Assembly: GCA_041879295.1 (NCBI GenBank)
Contig: CP047152.1
Span: 2,113,501-2,177,500, forward strand
Direction: 5' to 3'
DNA from: Pseudomonas putida
GTDB taxonomy: Bacteria; Pseudomonadota; Gammaproteobacteria; Pseudomonadales; Pseudomonadaceae
DNA length: 64,000 nucleotides
Below, piece after piece: positions 36,757 through 46,145 of this stretch (the first letter of the stretch is position 1; every line of letters starts with the position of its first letter). The notes beneath the pieces were generated by a model, which was not told the DNA's origin, made no database searches, and saw only the letters and a list, made by a program, of their open reading frames with translations. The position numbers and the translations under genes are program-made.

Positions 36757-37620
36757 TCAGCTTTCGCCCAATGCCCCCACCACCTGGTCGACACTGGCCT
36801 TCAACCCTGCAAACGCATCGTCAGGGTCACTCTCCACCACCACCAGCTTGGCTCCGGCTGCCTTGATCACTTCGGCCACCGCCGCGTCCGGCTGGCGGTG
36901 GTCCAGCACCAACGCGACATCCTGCGCTTTAAGATTTTCCTCCAACGCCTTGAGCGCGGCAGCATCCCACTCGGCCGGCAGCGGCTGCTCCACCACGTCC
37001 AGATTCAACCCGCTGGCGAGGTAACCCAGCCGGTCGGACAGGCTCACCACAGTCAGGTTGTCGACCTTGGCCAGGCGTGTCTGGCTGCTGGCCGAAAGCT
37101 CCAGCAACTGGCGTTTGAGGCCCGCCAGGTTGCCCTGGATCTTCGCTTTGTCACTTGGGGCCAGGCGCTCCAGATCGTTGGCCACCACATCGGCCATACG
37201 CCCCAGGTTGGTCGGGTTGAGCCAGGGGTAGGCGCCATAGGCGTCATCACCCGAGACCGCAATCCCTGGCAGCGCACCGTCCACCGGCCGTGCGGCATCG
37301 ATTTCGACGATGCGGATGTTGCTGCGCCGGGCCATTGGGTACAGCGGGTCGTCTCGCCAGATCGAACGCACGCCGATCACCGCGTCGGCCTGCTGTGCGG
37401 CTTTCTCCAGGCTGGCGCCACCGCGCCCGCTGAAGTACGACGGCTGGCGGCTGGCCGGCAGGTTGGCCGGCGCCGCACGTTTTAGCTGTACTGCAGTGCC
37501 GTCGAGCAGGGCGCTGGCCAGGCTGTGGGTGACGGGCAGGGTTGTCAGCACTTGCGTGGCGAAAGACAGTGACGGCAGGCCGGCCAGTGCCAGCGCCAGG
37601 GTCAGGTGTTTGAAGTTCAT
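36757..37620 (-). CDS. fpvF: FpvF-like periplasmic binding protein
   Basis: A 287-residue exported metal-type binding protein (signal peptide ends LSFA|TQ) of the ZnuA-like cluster but without the histidine-rich loop. In P. aeruginosa the equivalent last gene of the fpv operon binds ferripyoverdine together with FpvC. Start overlaps the fpvE stop by four bases. Confidence 0.82.
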   Translation of the reverse strand: MNFKHLTLALALAGLPSLSFATQVLTTLPVTHSLASALLDGTAVQLKRAAPANLPASRQPSYFSGRGGASLEKAAQQADAVIGVRSIWRDDPLYPMARRSNIRIVEIDAARPVDGALPGIAVSGDDAYGAYPWLNPTNLGRMADVVANDLERLAPSDKAKIQGNLAGLKRQLLELSASSQTRLAKVDNLTVVSLSDRLGYLASGLNLDVVEQPLPAEWDAAALKALEENLKAQDVALVLDHRQPDAAVAEVIKAAGAKLVVVESDPDDAFAGLKASVDQVVGALGES

Positions 37621-38516
37621 GCCGGGTTTCCTTGCAGGCGGGGAACGAGGGCGCGGGCCAGGGCGGCCAGGGCAAAGCAGATGCCGGCGACCAGGATGAT
37701 CGCGGCCCCTGAGGGTACTGGCAGGTCGAAAACGATCGGCAGCAGGATGCCGAACAGGGTGCTGATGGTGGCAATCAGCACCGACAGGAAGAAAAAGCCC
37801 TTGAGCGACTGGCTGACCAGGCGAGCGGCGGCGGCCGGGATGACCAGCAGCGCACCGACCAGGATGGCCCCGATCACCTTTACCGCAGCCACGGTCACCA
37901 ACGTGACCAGCACCACGAACAGATAGTCCAGGGTCTTTACCGCTACCCCGCGCACAGCCGCCAGCTGCGGGTTGAAACTGGCCAGCATGATGCGGTTGTA
38001 CAGCGGCAGGGCCAAGGCCAGTACCAGCACCGCGACGATGCCCAGCACAAGCAGGTCCTGGGCGCTAACGGTCAGCACCGAGCCGAACAGTACGTTCTCG
38101 AGGATGTGCACGTTGATCTTGCCCGCCAGCATCAGCAGCAGGCTGGCGCCCAGCGCCAGCGACACCGACAGGAACACGCCAATCAGTGTGTCCGGTGACA
38201 GCCCGGTGCGGTTGCGCAGGAAGTTGAGCAGGATGCCGAACAGCAGGCAGTAGCCGAAGAGGCTGCCGTAAGGGCCGGTATAGGGCTCACCCAGCAGGAT
38301 ACCGATGGCCACGCCGGTCAGCGCCGCATGGCCGACCGCTTCGGAGAAGAAGGCAAACCGCTTGACCACCACCAAGGTGCCCAGGCCGCCTAGCACCGGG
38401 CCGATCATCAGGCCGGCCAACAGGGCGTTGACCACGAAGCCGTAGGCCAGCGCCTCGGGCAGATAGCCGGCAGTGGCCCAGTCCTGGACCGTTTGGCGAA
38501 AGAATTCAAAACTCAT
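37617..38516 (-). CDS. fpvE: FpvE, metal-type ABC permease
   Basis: A 299-residue ABC-3 family permease with eight or nine hydrophobic segments, GPVLGGLGTLVVVKRFAFFSEAVGHAALTGVAIG near the N terminus and VVIPAAAARLVSQSLKG. Overlaps fpvD. Imports iron released from pyoverdine in the model established for P. aeruginosa. Confidence 0.85.
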   Translation of the reverse strand: MSFEFFRQTVQDWATAGYLPEALAYGFVVNALLAGLMIGPVLGGLGTLVVVKRFAFFSEAVGHAALTGVAIGILLGEPYTGPYGSLFGYCLLFGILLNFLRNRTGLSPDTLIGVFLSVSLALGASLLLMLAGKINVHILENVLFGSVLTVSAQDLLVLGIVAVLVLALALPLYNRIMLASFNPQLAAVRGVAVKTLDYLFVVLVTLVTVAAVKVIGAILVGALLVIPAAAARLVSQSLKGFFFLSVLIATISTLFGILLPIVFDLPVPSGAAIILVAGICFALAALARALVPRLQGNPA

Positions 38517-39262
38517 CAGGCAAGGCTCTCGCTACGCGGGTGAACGGAGAACAGGCCAAGCAGGCGCTCCGGGGTCAGGGCTTGGGCAGGCGGCGCATCG
38601 AACAGCACCTGGCGGTTAAGGCCTGTTACCCGGTCCGCCAGACGCAACACGGCTTCCAGGTCATGCTCGATCCACAGAACGGTAGTGCCGGCCTGGCGCC
38701 AGCCCTGCAATAACTGTTCGAACACCTGGATACCGGCTTCATCGAGGGCCGACATCGGCTCGTCCAGCACCAGCAACTGCGGCTCGGGGATCAGGCCTTG
38801 GGCCAGCAGCACGCGCTGGCGCTCACCGCCGGACAGTGCACCCATGCGCCGCGTGCGCTTGTCGAGCATGCCAACCTGAACCAAGGCTGCATCAATGGCT
38901 GGCTTCACGCGCCGCGACAGGCCGAGGAAGGCCGGGCGGCGCTGGCACATGGCGGCCATGAAGTCGTCCACGGTCATTGGCAGGCCGCGGTCGAACTCCA
39001 GTGCTTGCGGCACGTAGCCAATCACTTCGCGCTCACCTGGCCAATGCAGGGTCAGCTGGCCCTGGTGTGGCATCTGCCCGAGCAGGGTCTTGATCAACGA
39101 GCTCTTGCCGCCGCCGTTGGGGCCGACGATGGCGTGCACGCTGCCTGCTGCCACGCTGAAACTGACCTGTTCGAGGATGCGTGTGCGGCCCAAGGTCAGG
39201 TCGATGCCGGCGAATTCGATGCGCGGCCCGCAGGCTGTCACCAGCTTGGCGGCAGCGGTCAT
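38516..39262 (-). CDS. fpvD: FpvD, metal-type ABC ATPase
   Basis: A 248-residue ATPase: Walker A GPNGGGKSS, signature LSGGERQRVLLAQGL, Walker B LLVLDEPMSALD, H-loop WIEHD. Four-base overlap with fpvC. Powers FpvE. Confidence 0.87.
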   Translation of the reverse strand: MTAAAKLVTACGPRIEFAGIDLTLGRTRILEQVSFSVAAGSVHAIVGPNGGGKSSLIKTLLGQMPHQGQLTLHWPGEREVIGYVPQALEFDRGLPMTVDDFMAAMCQRRPAFLGLSRRVKPAIDAALVQVGMLDKRTRRMGALSGGERQRVLLAQGLIPEPQLLVLDEPMSALDEAGIQVFEQLLQGWRQAGTTVLWIEHDLEAVLRLADRVTGLNRQVLFDAPPAQALTPERLLGLFSVHPRSESLA

Positions 39263-40161
39263 GCGCGGTTCTCCTGAATGGCGCGGACTACCGTGTCGAG
39301 GTTGCGCTTCATTTCCACCTCGTACTTGTCCTTGGTGTAATCGCCGTAGGAGATATGCGTCAACGGATACAGGCGCACGCCGGACTCACGCTGAATGGTT
39401 TCGACATAGGCCGACGGGAAGTCCATTTCCGAGAAGATCACCCGCACGTCCAGTGCCTTGAGCTGGTCGATGGTCTTTTTCAGCTGTGCCGGGCTGGGCT
39501 CGATGCCATGGGCAGGCTCGACGACGGCCGTCACCTCTAGACCGAAGTCGCGCACCAGGTAGTCATAGGCAGCATGGATGGTGGCGACCCGGAACGTTGC
39601 GCCAGGGGCTTCGGTGACCTTGGCCAGGGCGTCGGCACGCAGGGCGCGCAGGCGCTTGGCGTAGGCACGGGCGTTTTGCGTGTAAAGCCTGGCGTTGTCC
39701 GGGTCGAGTTTGCCCAGTTCACGGGCGATGTTGTTCACCTGGGCGATGGTGGTGCTGATCGACAGGAAGGTGTGCGGGTTGACCACCTTGCCGGCACCGC
39801 GCGCGGCAATGCCGGTGGCCGCCAGCAACGGCACGTTCTGATTGGCTTCGATAGTGGCGATGTCGGGCTTTTCGCTGGTGGCGATCATGCGGTCTGCGAA
39901 ATCGTCATGGCCAACACCGTTGAGCACCACCACGTCCAGGGTGCCGATGCGCTTGATGTCCTCGGCCCGCGGCTCGTAGGCGTGCGGGTTGAAGCCCGCC
40001 GGAATCAGGGGAACCACCTCGGCCTTGTCGCCGACAATATTGCTCACGTAGCTGTAGTAGGGGTGCAGGGTGATGCCGATACGCAGCGGCTTGCTGTTAT
40101 CGGCCAGGGCCAGTGCCGGCAGGGCAAGGGCCAGGAGCAGGGCGAGGGCGGAGCGAAACAT
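39259..40161 (-). CDS. fpvC: FpvC, periplasmic metal-binding protein
   Basis: A 300-residue ZnuA/PsaA-type protein with signal peptide ending LALA|DN. Candidate ligands are in NPHAYEPRAEDI, NPHTFLS, VEPAHGIEPSP and SEMDFPS. In the P. aeruginosa fpv system this protein receives the ferrous iron freed by reduction. 16 bp after fpvK. Confidence 0.87.
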   Translation of the reverse strand: MFRSALALLLALALPALALADNSKPLRIGITLHPYYSYVSNIVGDKAEVVPLIPAGFNPHAYEPRAEDIKRIGTLDVVVLNGVGHDDFADRMIATSEKPDIATIEANQNVPLLAATGIAARGAGKVVNPHTFLSISTTIAQVNNIARELGKLDPDNARLYTQNARAYAKRLRALRADALAKVTEAPGATFRVATIHAAYDYLVRDFGLEVTAVVEPAHGIEPSPAQLKKTIDQLKALDVRVIFSEMDFPSAYVETIQRESGVRLYPLTHISYGDYTKDKYEVEMKRNLDTVVRAIQENRA

Positions 40162-40177
40162 GGGCGAGTCCTTGGGT

Positions 40178-40747
40178 TCAGTGACGGTGTTCGCGGGTGA
40201 CCCCGGCGTCGTAGTGGCTGACCACTTGTTGCCAGCCAGCGGCGATCAGGGCGGCCTGGCCGAGGTCGTCCGGGATCACGGCGGCGCTGTCGCGGCGCAG
40301 CCAGACATCGGCTTGGCCTGAACTGTCGGGTGGCAGGATCAGCAGCAGGCTGCCGGCAATTTCCGGGGCCTGGCTGCGGCCCAGGTAAGCGCCGGGTTCC
40401 AGCCATGACCATTGGTGGCCGCCACGGCTCTGGCTGCCGGCGTCGACCACGAACGGCGGCAGGCCTTCTTCGGCCAGGGTTTGTACGCTGGGGGCGACGG
40501 CGTTTTCTTCGCGCAGTAGCTGGATCTCGTCGAAGGCCACCCACAGGTCGGTGTACAGGCCTTGCTCGGCAGCGGTGAGGTCGCGGCGAGCGTCGATCTG
40601 GTGGCTGGCGATGGCCTGTTCGTCCTCGCGCTCACCGCGCAGCAGTACCACGCTGGCGGCGAGCACCACGATAAGCAGGCTTGCCAGCAGCACGTACAGG
40701 GTTTCGTGCCCGGCACCGGCCGGGCGAATGATTTGGGCGCGGCTCAT
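40178..40747 (-). CDS. fpvK: FpvK-like membrane-anchored periplasmic protein (DUF6162)
   Basis: A 189-residue protein with one membrane segment (LYVLLASLLIVVLAASVVLL) and a periplasmic domain rich in tryptophan and acidic residues. Overlaps fpvJ by four bases. Named by position in the conserved operon; FpvH, FpvJ and FpvK assist the reductase FpvG in P. aeruginosa. Confidence 0.78.
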   Translation of the reverse strand: MSRAQIIRPAGAGHETLYVLLASLLIVVLAASVVLLRGEREDEQAIASHQIDARRDLTAAEQGLYTDLWVAFDEIQLLREENAVAPSVQTLAEEGLPPFVVDAGSQSRGGHQWSWLEPGAYLGRSQAPEIAGSLLLILPPDSSGQADVWLRRDSAAVIPDDLGQAALIAAGWQQVVSHYDAGVTREHRH

Positions 40748-41064
40748 GGCTGGGCGATATCGGCGTAGTCCACTTCCACCACGTGCCCGGGGCCAGCATC
40801 GAACAGCACGTAGAATTCGCCGTCCGGGCGCTTGAAGGTCAGCGTCGAGTCGTCGCCAAGCTTGCCGCCGACCAGCACCTCTTCGTCATATCCGATCACA
40901 TCCAGGGTCACCCCGGGGGCACCGCTGCCGTCCGAGAAACCACCGGTACACTTGACCTGGCCGCTGGCCAGTTCTTCGCATTCGCACATCGGGTTGTGCG
41001 CCAGCGCAGGGCCGGCGGCCAGTACCAGGACGGGCAACGCCAGCGTGCGCATCAGGTGATTCAT
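40744..41064 (-). CDS. fpvJ: FpvJ-like small periplasmic protein
   Basis: A 106-residue exported protein; signal peptide ends PALA|HN and the mature N terminus HNPMCECEE has closely spaced His, Met and Cys, suited to metal binding. Start fixed by AAGGAG and by the ATGA overlap with fpvH. Confidence 0.8.
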   Translation of the reverse strand: MNHLMRTLALPVLVLAAGPALAHNPMCECEELASGQVKCTGGFSDGSGAPGVTLDVIGYDEEVLVGGKLGDDSTLTFKRPDGEFYVLFDAGPGHVVEVDYADIAQP

Positions 41065-41600
41065 TTGTTTTCTCCTTGTTTCTCGAGCCATGCCACAGTG
41101 GCTGGCGATGCCTTGGTCAGGGGGATTGACGCCTGGTGCAGGGTGCCGTCCCAGCCTTCCAGGGTGATCCAGATGTGCGCGTCGGGTTTGGTGCGCGGTG
41201 GGATCGGCAACGAGGTACCCATGCTGTACGGTGCACCGAAGAAAAGGGTGCCGGCGGCGCGCAGGCTGCGTGGCTTGCCGATGCGCAGGTAGGCTGCCTT
41301 GACGTCCTTTATGCAGGCCTTGCACAGCGATGCATTGAACGATTTGAAGTAGCCGGCCGGGCCGTCGGCGCGTGGCGCCTCGTCACGCAGTTCGGCAAGG
41401 TCGAGGCTGTAGGGGCCGACCTGAATGTCACTGATCAGGTTGGCGCCAAGGCCAGCGTCACCGCGAAACAACCTGGCGTCGGCGAAGTATTTGGGCATGA
41501 AGCCCAGCGGAATCAGGATCAGCAGAATGTTCAGGTGAAAACGCCACTTCAGCCAAAGCTGCTTCAGCCGGCTGGTGGGCAGGGCCTTGGCCTGGCTCAT
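41061..41600 (-). CDS. fpvH: FpvH-like inner-membrane protein
   Basis: A 179-residue protein with one N-terminal membrane segment (FHLNILLILIPLGFMPKYF) and a periplasmic domain containing a cysteine in NASLCKACIKDVKAA (CxxC). Overlaps fpvG by four bases. Positional assignment within the fpv operon. Confidence 0.8.
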   Translation of the reverse strand: MSQAKALPTSRLKQLWLKWRFHLNILLILIPLGFMPKYFADARLFRGDAGLGANLISDIQVGPYSLDLAELRDEAPRADGPAGYFKSFNASLCKACIKDVKAAYLRIGKPRSLRAAGTLFFGAPYSMGTSLPIPPRTKPDAHIWITLEGWDGTLHQASIPLTKASPATVAWLEKQGENK

Positions 41601-42808
41601 GTGTGGGCCTCCACGGTGGTTTCACTGCGTAACGCACGCGGTGCGCGCTCGGTGCGCTTGAGGGCTGCGGCCGTGGCCTGGGCGGTGCGTTTGGTCCAGA
41701 TCAGCAGGCCGCTGAGCACCATCAGGGTGAGGATCAGGCCGAAGAAGAACCACACCAGCTTGATCGGCAAGCCGCCAAAGTCGCCGGTGTGCAGCGGGCG
41801 CATGGACTCGGTGACGAACTCCAGGGCCGAGCGGTCGCTGATCAGGAACTGGCTGTCGACATCGCGTGTGTACGGATTCACCGAAGCACTCTGGAACATC
41901 AACGGGTACCAGCCCGGGCCTGACAGCGTGACGTGGCTGTAGGCGGTGGCGGGGAGCGAGATGGCGCTCACTTCCAGCCCTGGGATCGCCTGTCTGGCAA
42001 GGCGTGCCGCTTCATCCAGATCGATGCGCGAGGCGGGGCTGCCATCTGGCGTTTGTGGCACCTGTTCACGGGCGATCACTGGCACGTTGGGCCGGCTGGA
42101 AAGGGTGATGTGGTTGTCGGACAGGATCGCCTGGATCAGGAACCACGTGCCGGTGACGGAAATGACCGCAATGAACCAGATTGACCACACCCCGGACAGA
42201 CGGTGCAGGTCACCCCAGAAAATCCGCGACCCGTGGCCGGTGCGTACAGGTTTGAAGAAGCCCTTCCAGAACTTTTTGTAAACCACCAGGCCGGTGACCA
42301 GCGAGGCCAGCATCGGCAGGCCGAGCAGCGAGACCAGGTACCAGCCCCAGCTGAAACCGTTGGTGAATGGCACCAGCCACCAGCCGTGCAGGGCGCGGGT
42401 GAAGGCTTCGAAGTTGAAGTCCGGGGTCTTGCCCTGAATGGTTCCGGTATAGGGGTTTACATACAGCGTCGGGCTGGTTCCATCAGGCAGGGTGACATTG
42501 GCTTTTACCGCGAAGTGCGAACCATCCGGCTGGCTCAGGCGCTCCACCACCATGTCCGGCTCGGCCTTGTTCAAGGCCTCCAGTACCTGCTGAAAGCTCA
42601 TGCGCTCGGTGTCCGCGTCTGGCTTGTTGGCGCGCACAGCCGGATCGGCGAGCCAGACGATCTCCTGGCTGACCACGGCGAGCATGCCGGTGAAGCAGAC
42701 GATCAGGACAAAGAACCAGATCGGCAAGGCGAGCCAGCTGTGGACCAGGAACCACAGCCTGGATTTGGATATTTTTGGTGATTGGGCCATCAGACGGTCT
42801 TCTGCCAT
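41597..42808 (-). CDS. fpvG: FpvG, PepSY-type inner-membrane reductase
   Basis: A PepSY-TM protein of about 403 residues with four membrane segments, the first at SWLALPIWFFVLIVCFTGMLAVV. Conserved histidines (LVHSWLALP, ALHGWW, DLHRLSGVW, RPLHTGDF) suit haem or electron-transfer roles. In P. aeruginosa FpvG reduces ferripyoverdine in the periplasm so iron is released. The start is uncertain: ATG at 42808 or at 42790 (MAQSPKISKSRLW); neither has a strong ribosome site. Confidence 0.87.
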   Translation of the reverse strand: MAEDRLMAQSPKISKSRLWFLVHSWLALPIWFFVLIVCFTGMLAVVSQEIVWLADPAVRANKPDADTERMSFQQVLEALNKAEPDMVVERLSQPDGSHFAVKANVTLPDGTSPTLYVNPYTGTIQGKTPDFNFEAFTRALHGWWLVPFTNGFSWGWYLVSLLGLPMLASLVTGLVVYKKFWKGFFKPVRTGHGSRIFWGDLHRLSGVWSIWFIAVISVTGTWFLIQAILSDNHITLSSRPNVPVIAREQVPQTPDGSPASRIDLDEAARLARQAIPGLEVSAISLPATAYSHVTLSGPGWYPLMFQSASVNPYTRDVDSQFLISDRSALEFVTESMRPLHTGDFGGLPIKLVWFFFGLILTLMVLSGLLIWTKRTAQATAAALKRTERAPRALRSETTVEAHT

Positions 42809-42856
42809 GGGTGGTCGAGCGTGTGCCAACCAAAGAGTGCTGTACTGATAAGGACG

Positions 42857-42866
42857 AATGAGAATC
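42857..42866. promoter_or_regulatory. Fur-box-like element upstream of fpvG
   Basis: AATGAGAATC matches 9 of 10 bases of the core of the Fur consensus (AATGATAATC). It lies 50 bp before the fpvG start. The outer half of the 19-base box is weak. Confidence 0.4.
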
Positions 42867-42967
42867 GAAAACCTGCGGGTTAAAATGAAAGCAAATGTTT
42901 CAAAGCACAGACACCGGACTGCGCACGAGGCACCAGTCCGGCCTTGAAGGCTGTTTGTAGAGAGGGG

Positions 42968-44302
42968 TCAGGCGCGGGTCAGTGCCACTGCTGCTTGGGG
43001 CTTTTCGTGCAACTGCTCCAAGTCCTGGTACAGCGCTCGGCCAATTTCCGCAGCGCGGGCCGGCAGGACCGAAAGCAGGGTGTCACTCAGGCCGTGGCTG
43101 TTTTCGCAGAAGCCTTGCAGGTACACCGAGGCTTGCAGGTCCGGGCTGGCCAGTACGCGGTAGTTGCGGTCGACGCTGAAGTCCTCCAGGTAATCGGCCA
43201 GCGGCGCCAACAATTCACGGTGCGAGCGGCGCTCGTAGCCGGTGGCGAGGATAACGGCATCGTAGCGGTGGGTTTGCTGCTGGCCGGTGGCGAGGTCGCT
43301 CAGGGTCAGTTCCAGGCCTTCGCGGGTGGCCACCACCACTTCCACCTGGCGCCGACACAGCACGTTGTGGCGGTGCTGATGGGCAACTTTCTGCCGGTAG
43401 AGGATGCCGTAGATGCGCTCGATCAGGTTGAGGTCGACCACCGAGTAGTTGGTGTTGTGGTATTCGCCCAGCAGTTTGCTGCGCTGTTCGGCCGGTTCGT
43501 TGTAGACCAGGTCGGTATAGTCCGGCGAGAAAATCTCATTGACGAAAGGGCTGTCGTCGGCGGGCTTGAGGGCCGAGCCGCGCAGAATCATGTCGACCTT
43601 GACCGACGGGTAGCTGTCGTTGAGGTCGATGAACGCCTCGGCGGCGCTCTGGCCTGAGCCGATCACGGCAATGCGCATGGGTTTGCCAGCCGTGCACGGC
43701 AGTTTGGTCAGGCTGCTCAGGTACTGCGAGTGGTGGAAGACTCGTGGGTCGTCCTTGAAGGCACCGAAGTTTTCCGGGATTTTCGGCGTGCCACCGCTGC
43801 CCACCACCACCGAGCGAGTGGGGCGGCTGTATTCGCGGCCTCGTCTGTCACGCGTGATCACGCGCAGGTGTTGGGCCCGGCCTGCATGCACATACGGTTC
43901 GATGCGCAACACCTCCTGCCCATACACCGCCTGGGAGGCGAAATGCTCAGCGGCCCAGCGCAGGTAGTCGTTGTACTCCAGGCGGCAGGGGTAAAAGGTG
44001 CCGAGGTTGATGAAGTCGGCCAGGCGCTGCTTCTGGTGCAGGTAGTTGACGAAGCTGTAAGGGCTGGTCGGGGTGCGCAGCGACACCAGGTCCTTGAGGA
44101 ACGAGATCTGCAACTCGCTCTGGGTAGCCAAGGTCTCGCCGTGCCAGTGGTAGTCTTGCTGCTTGTCGATGAACACTGCGTCGAGCGCATGGCCCCGGGA
44201 TTCGGCGAGTTCTTCCAGGGCGATGGCCAAGGCCAGGTTGGAAGGGCCGAAGCCCACGCCGATCATGTCTTTGATGGTTTCCTGCTGTGAGGACTGGCTC
44301 AT
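42968..44302 (-). CDS. pvdA: L-ornithine N5-monooxygenase
   Basis: A 444-residue flavin-dependent N-hydroxylase that makes N5-hydroxyornithine for pyoverdine. FAD site GVGFGPSNLALAIALEE, substrate region TPTSPYSFVNYLHQKQRL, NADPH site IGSGQSAAEAF and the C-terminal ATGYERRS motif. A PvdS-type promoter lies 75 bp upstream. Confidence 0.95.
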   Translation of the reverse strand: MSQSSQQETIKDMIGVGFGPSNLALAIALEELAESRGHALDAVFIDKQQDYHWHGETLATQSELQISFLKDLVSLRTPTSPYSFVNYLHQKQRLADFINLGTFYPCRLEYNDYLRWAAEHFASQAVYGQEVLRIEPYVHAGRAQHLRVITRDRRGREYSRPTRSVVVGSGGTPKIPENFGAFKDDPRVFHHSQYLSSLTKLPCTAGKPMRIAVIGSGQSAAEAFIDLNDSYPSVKVDMILRGSALKPADDSPFVNEIFSPDYTDLVYNEPAEQRSKLLGEYHNTNYSVVDLNLIERIYGILYRQKVAHQHRHNVLCRRQVEVVVATREGLELTLSDLATGQQQTHRYDAVILATGYERRSHRELLAPLADYLEDFSVDRNYRVLASPDLQASVYLQGFCENSHGLSDTLLSVLPARAAEIGRALYQDLEQLHEKPQAAVALTRA

Positions 44303-44375
44303 GGCTGCGATTCCCTGAATGGTCGAATATGACGCCCGCCGGGGCTCCGGCCCCTGCGCAAGTACATGAGTTGGA

Positions 44376-44399
44376 ACGAGCCAACCGGGGGGGAATTTA
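44376..44399 (-). promoter_or_regulatory. PvdS-type promoter of pvdA
   Basis: On the minus strand: TAAAT, exactly 16 bases beginning TCCCCCCC, then CGT. This is a full match to the iron-starvation box known in front of pvdA in pseudomonads. Confidence 0.85.
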
Positions 44400-44475
44400 A
44401 GCGGGCTAAAGAACAGCGCGAGGCGGCCGATGTGGTGGTTACGGCAAGGACCAGTCTTTCAGGCAAGGAATCGAC

Positions 44476-44922
44476 ATGAGCGGCATCACGGCAAGCAACC
44501 TGATGATCAATGGCGTTTCAGCGCAGACGCTTAGCACGAACGCAGCCACCGAGCGCGAGCAGGCGAAACAGGCCGGTGAGGCGGCGGGGCCGGTGAGCGT
44601 CAGCAGTGACAGCATGAAGGTGTCGGCGGGTAGCCAGGCGCAATCCGCCGACACTCAAAGCAGTGGCGAGTCGGTGGCGGTGGCCGAGCTGCGTCAACTG
44701 ATCAAGGATCTGCAGAAGCAACTGGCAGAAGAGCAGAAACAGTTGGCTGCATTGCAGGACAGGAAGATGGACGAGGCTTCCAAGGCGGCAGCGGTTGGTG
44801 CCAAGCAGGCGAGCGTTGCCACCCTCAACGGGCAGATCATGGCGGCCACGGCGCAGTTGCTGGAGTTGTTGCAGCAAGAGGGCGGCAGCAGTGCGGGCGG
44901 GATGGTCAGTGCTACGGCCTGA
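44476..44922 (+). CDS. Coiled-coil protein, possibly FlxA-like
   Basis: A 148-residue protein with a Ser/Ala/Gln-rich N terminus and a coiled coil from about residue 75 (LRQLIKDLQKQLAEEQKQLAALQDRK). No signal peptide. AAGGA lies before the ATG. The pattern is compatible with the FlxA-like family, whose role is poorly defined. Not obviously linked to pvdA. Confidence 0.65.
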   Translation: MSGITASNLMINGVSAQTLSTNAATEREQAKQAGEAAGPVSVSSDSMKVSAGSQAQSADTQSSGESVAVAELRQLIKDLQKQLAEEQKQLAALQDRKMDEASKAAAVGAKQASVATLNGQIMAATAQLLELLQQEGGSSAGGMVSATA

Positions 44923-44955
44923 CAGTGATCTTGCTCAAAATTTGAAAAGCCTGCG

Positions 44956-45072
44956 CGGTCGCCTGTAGGGGAGGGTTCACCCGCGAAATGGCCGGGACTG
45001 GTGGCCAATTTCCACCCGCCGTTCACCGTTGCCGCCGCTACCGTATTCGCGGGTAAACCCGCTCCCACACGT
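44956..45072. repeat. Degenerate REP pair
   Basis: GCCTGTAGGGGAGGGTTCACCCGCGAAATGG at one end and TTCGCGGGTAAACCCGCTCCCACACG at the other; arms diverged. It lies between the coiled-coil gene and the convergent PBP7 gene. Confidence 0.65.
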
Positions 45073-45087
45073 TCCAGGATATGGCGG

Positions 45088-46014
45088 TTATTCGACCGCC
45101 AACCGCCCCTTGTTTTGCCGCTCTGCCTTGTACTGCATGGCCACTGCCGGTGCCGGCTTGGCGGCACCGGTTTCCAGCCATTGACGCATGCGGCTGGCAT
45201 CGGCGAAGTGGGTGTACTTGCCGAAGGCATCGAGAATGACCATGGCCACCGGGCGGTTGTCCATGCGGGTCAGCAGTACCAGGCAGTGCCCGGCTTCGTT
45301 GGTGAAGCCGGTCTTGGTCAGCTTGATATCCCAGTTGCTCTTGTTCACCAGGTGGTCGGTGTTACGGAAGCCCAGGGTGTAATTGGGCTTGCGGAAGGCC
45401 ACGGTCTTTTCGCGGGTGGTCGACAGCTCACTCAGCATCGGGTATTTGCGCGAGGCCATCAGCAGCTTGGCCAGGTCGCGGGCAGTGGAGACGTTCTGCG
45501 TCGACAGGCCGGTCGGCTCAACATAGCGGGTGTGGGCCATGCCCAGGCTGCGGGCTTTGGCATTCATTGCCTTGATGAACGCCGGATAGCCGCCGGGATA
45601 GGCGTTGGCCAGGCTGTTGGCCGCACGGTTTTCCGACGACATCAAGGTAATCAGCAGGGTTTCGCGGCGGTCCAGCTGGCTGCCCAGGCGCACGCGCGAG
45701 TACACGCCTTTCATTTCCGGGTTGTTGGCGATGGTCATGGTGAGCATTTCATCCATGGGCAGCTTGGCATCCAGCACCACCATCGCCGTCATCAGTTTGG
45801 TGACCGAAGCGATTGGCACTACGCGGTCCGCGTGGCTTGAATACAGCTCCTTGTTGCTGTTCAGGTCGATCAGCAGAGCGCTGCCTGAAGCCAGATGCAG
45901 TTTGGACGGGTCTCGTTGAACCTGGGCCGGGGGTTGTGCAGCAGCAGTCGACGGAAGGGTCGCGGTACCTGTGAGCAACAGCAGCAGGCTGAGGATAGAC
46001 AGGGATGTTTTCAC
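45088..46014 (-). CDS. pbpG: Penicillin-binding protein 7 (D-alanyl-D-alanine endopeptidase)
   Basis: A 308-residue low-molecular-weight PBP. Signal peptide to about residue 26, then SVTK (Ser70, Lys73), SEN in MSSENRAAN and KTG in [12 protein letters not shown], the three active-site motifs of S11 peptidases. It cleaves peptide cross-links in murein. A GTG start at 46014 is chosen because the signal peptide begins there; the open frame to 46227 is unrelated sequence. Confidence 0.92.
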   Translation of the reverse strand: MKTSLSILSLLLLLTGTATLPSTAAAQPPAQVQRDPSKLHLASGSALLIDLNSNKELYSSHADRVVPIASVTKLMTAMVVLDAKLPMDEMLTMTIANNPEMKGVYSRVRLGSQLDRRETLLITLMSSENRAANSLANAYPGGYPAFIKAMNAKARSLGMAHTRYVEPTGLSTQNVSTARDLAKLLMASRKYPMLSELSTTREKTVAFRKPNYTLGFRNTDHLVNKSNWDIKLTKTGFTNEAGHCLVLLTRMDNRPVAMVILDAFGKYTHFADASRMRQWLETGAAKPAPAVAMQYKAERQNKGRLAVE

Positions 46015-46145
46015 GTTGAGGCTCACTAAAAGTTTGTATGTCGTTGGCTGTGCAAGGGTTTTCCCCCTTAAAACCGATGCATTCTGGAGTATGGCTGATT
46101 TGCTGTCGAATGCCTTATGACTAAAGGGCGCAAGGTGAACGATAT

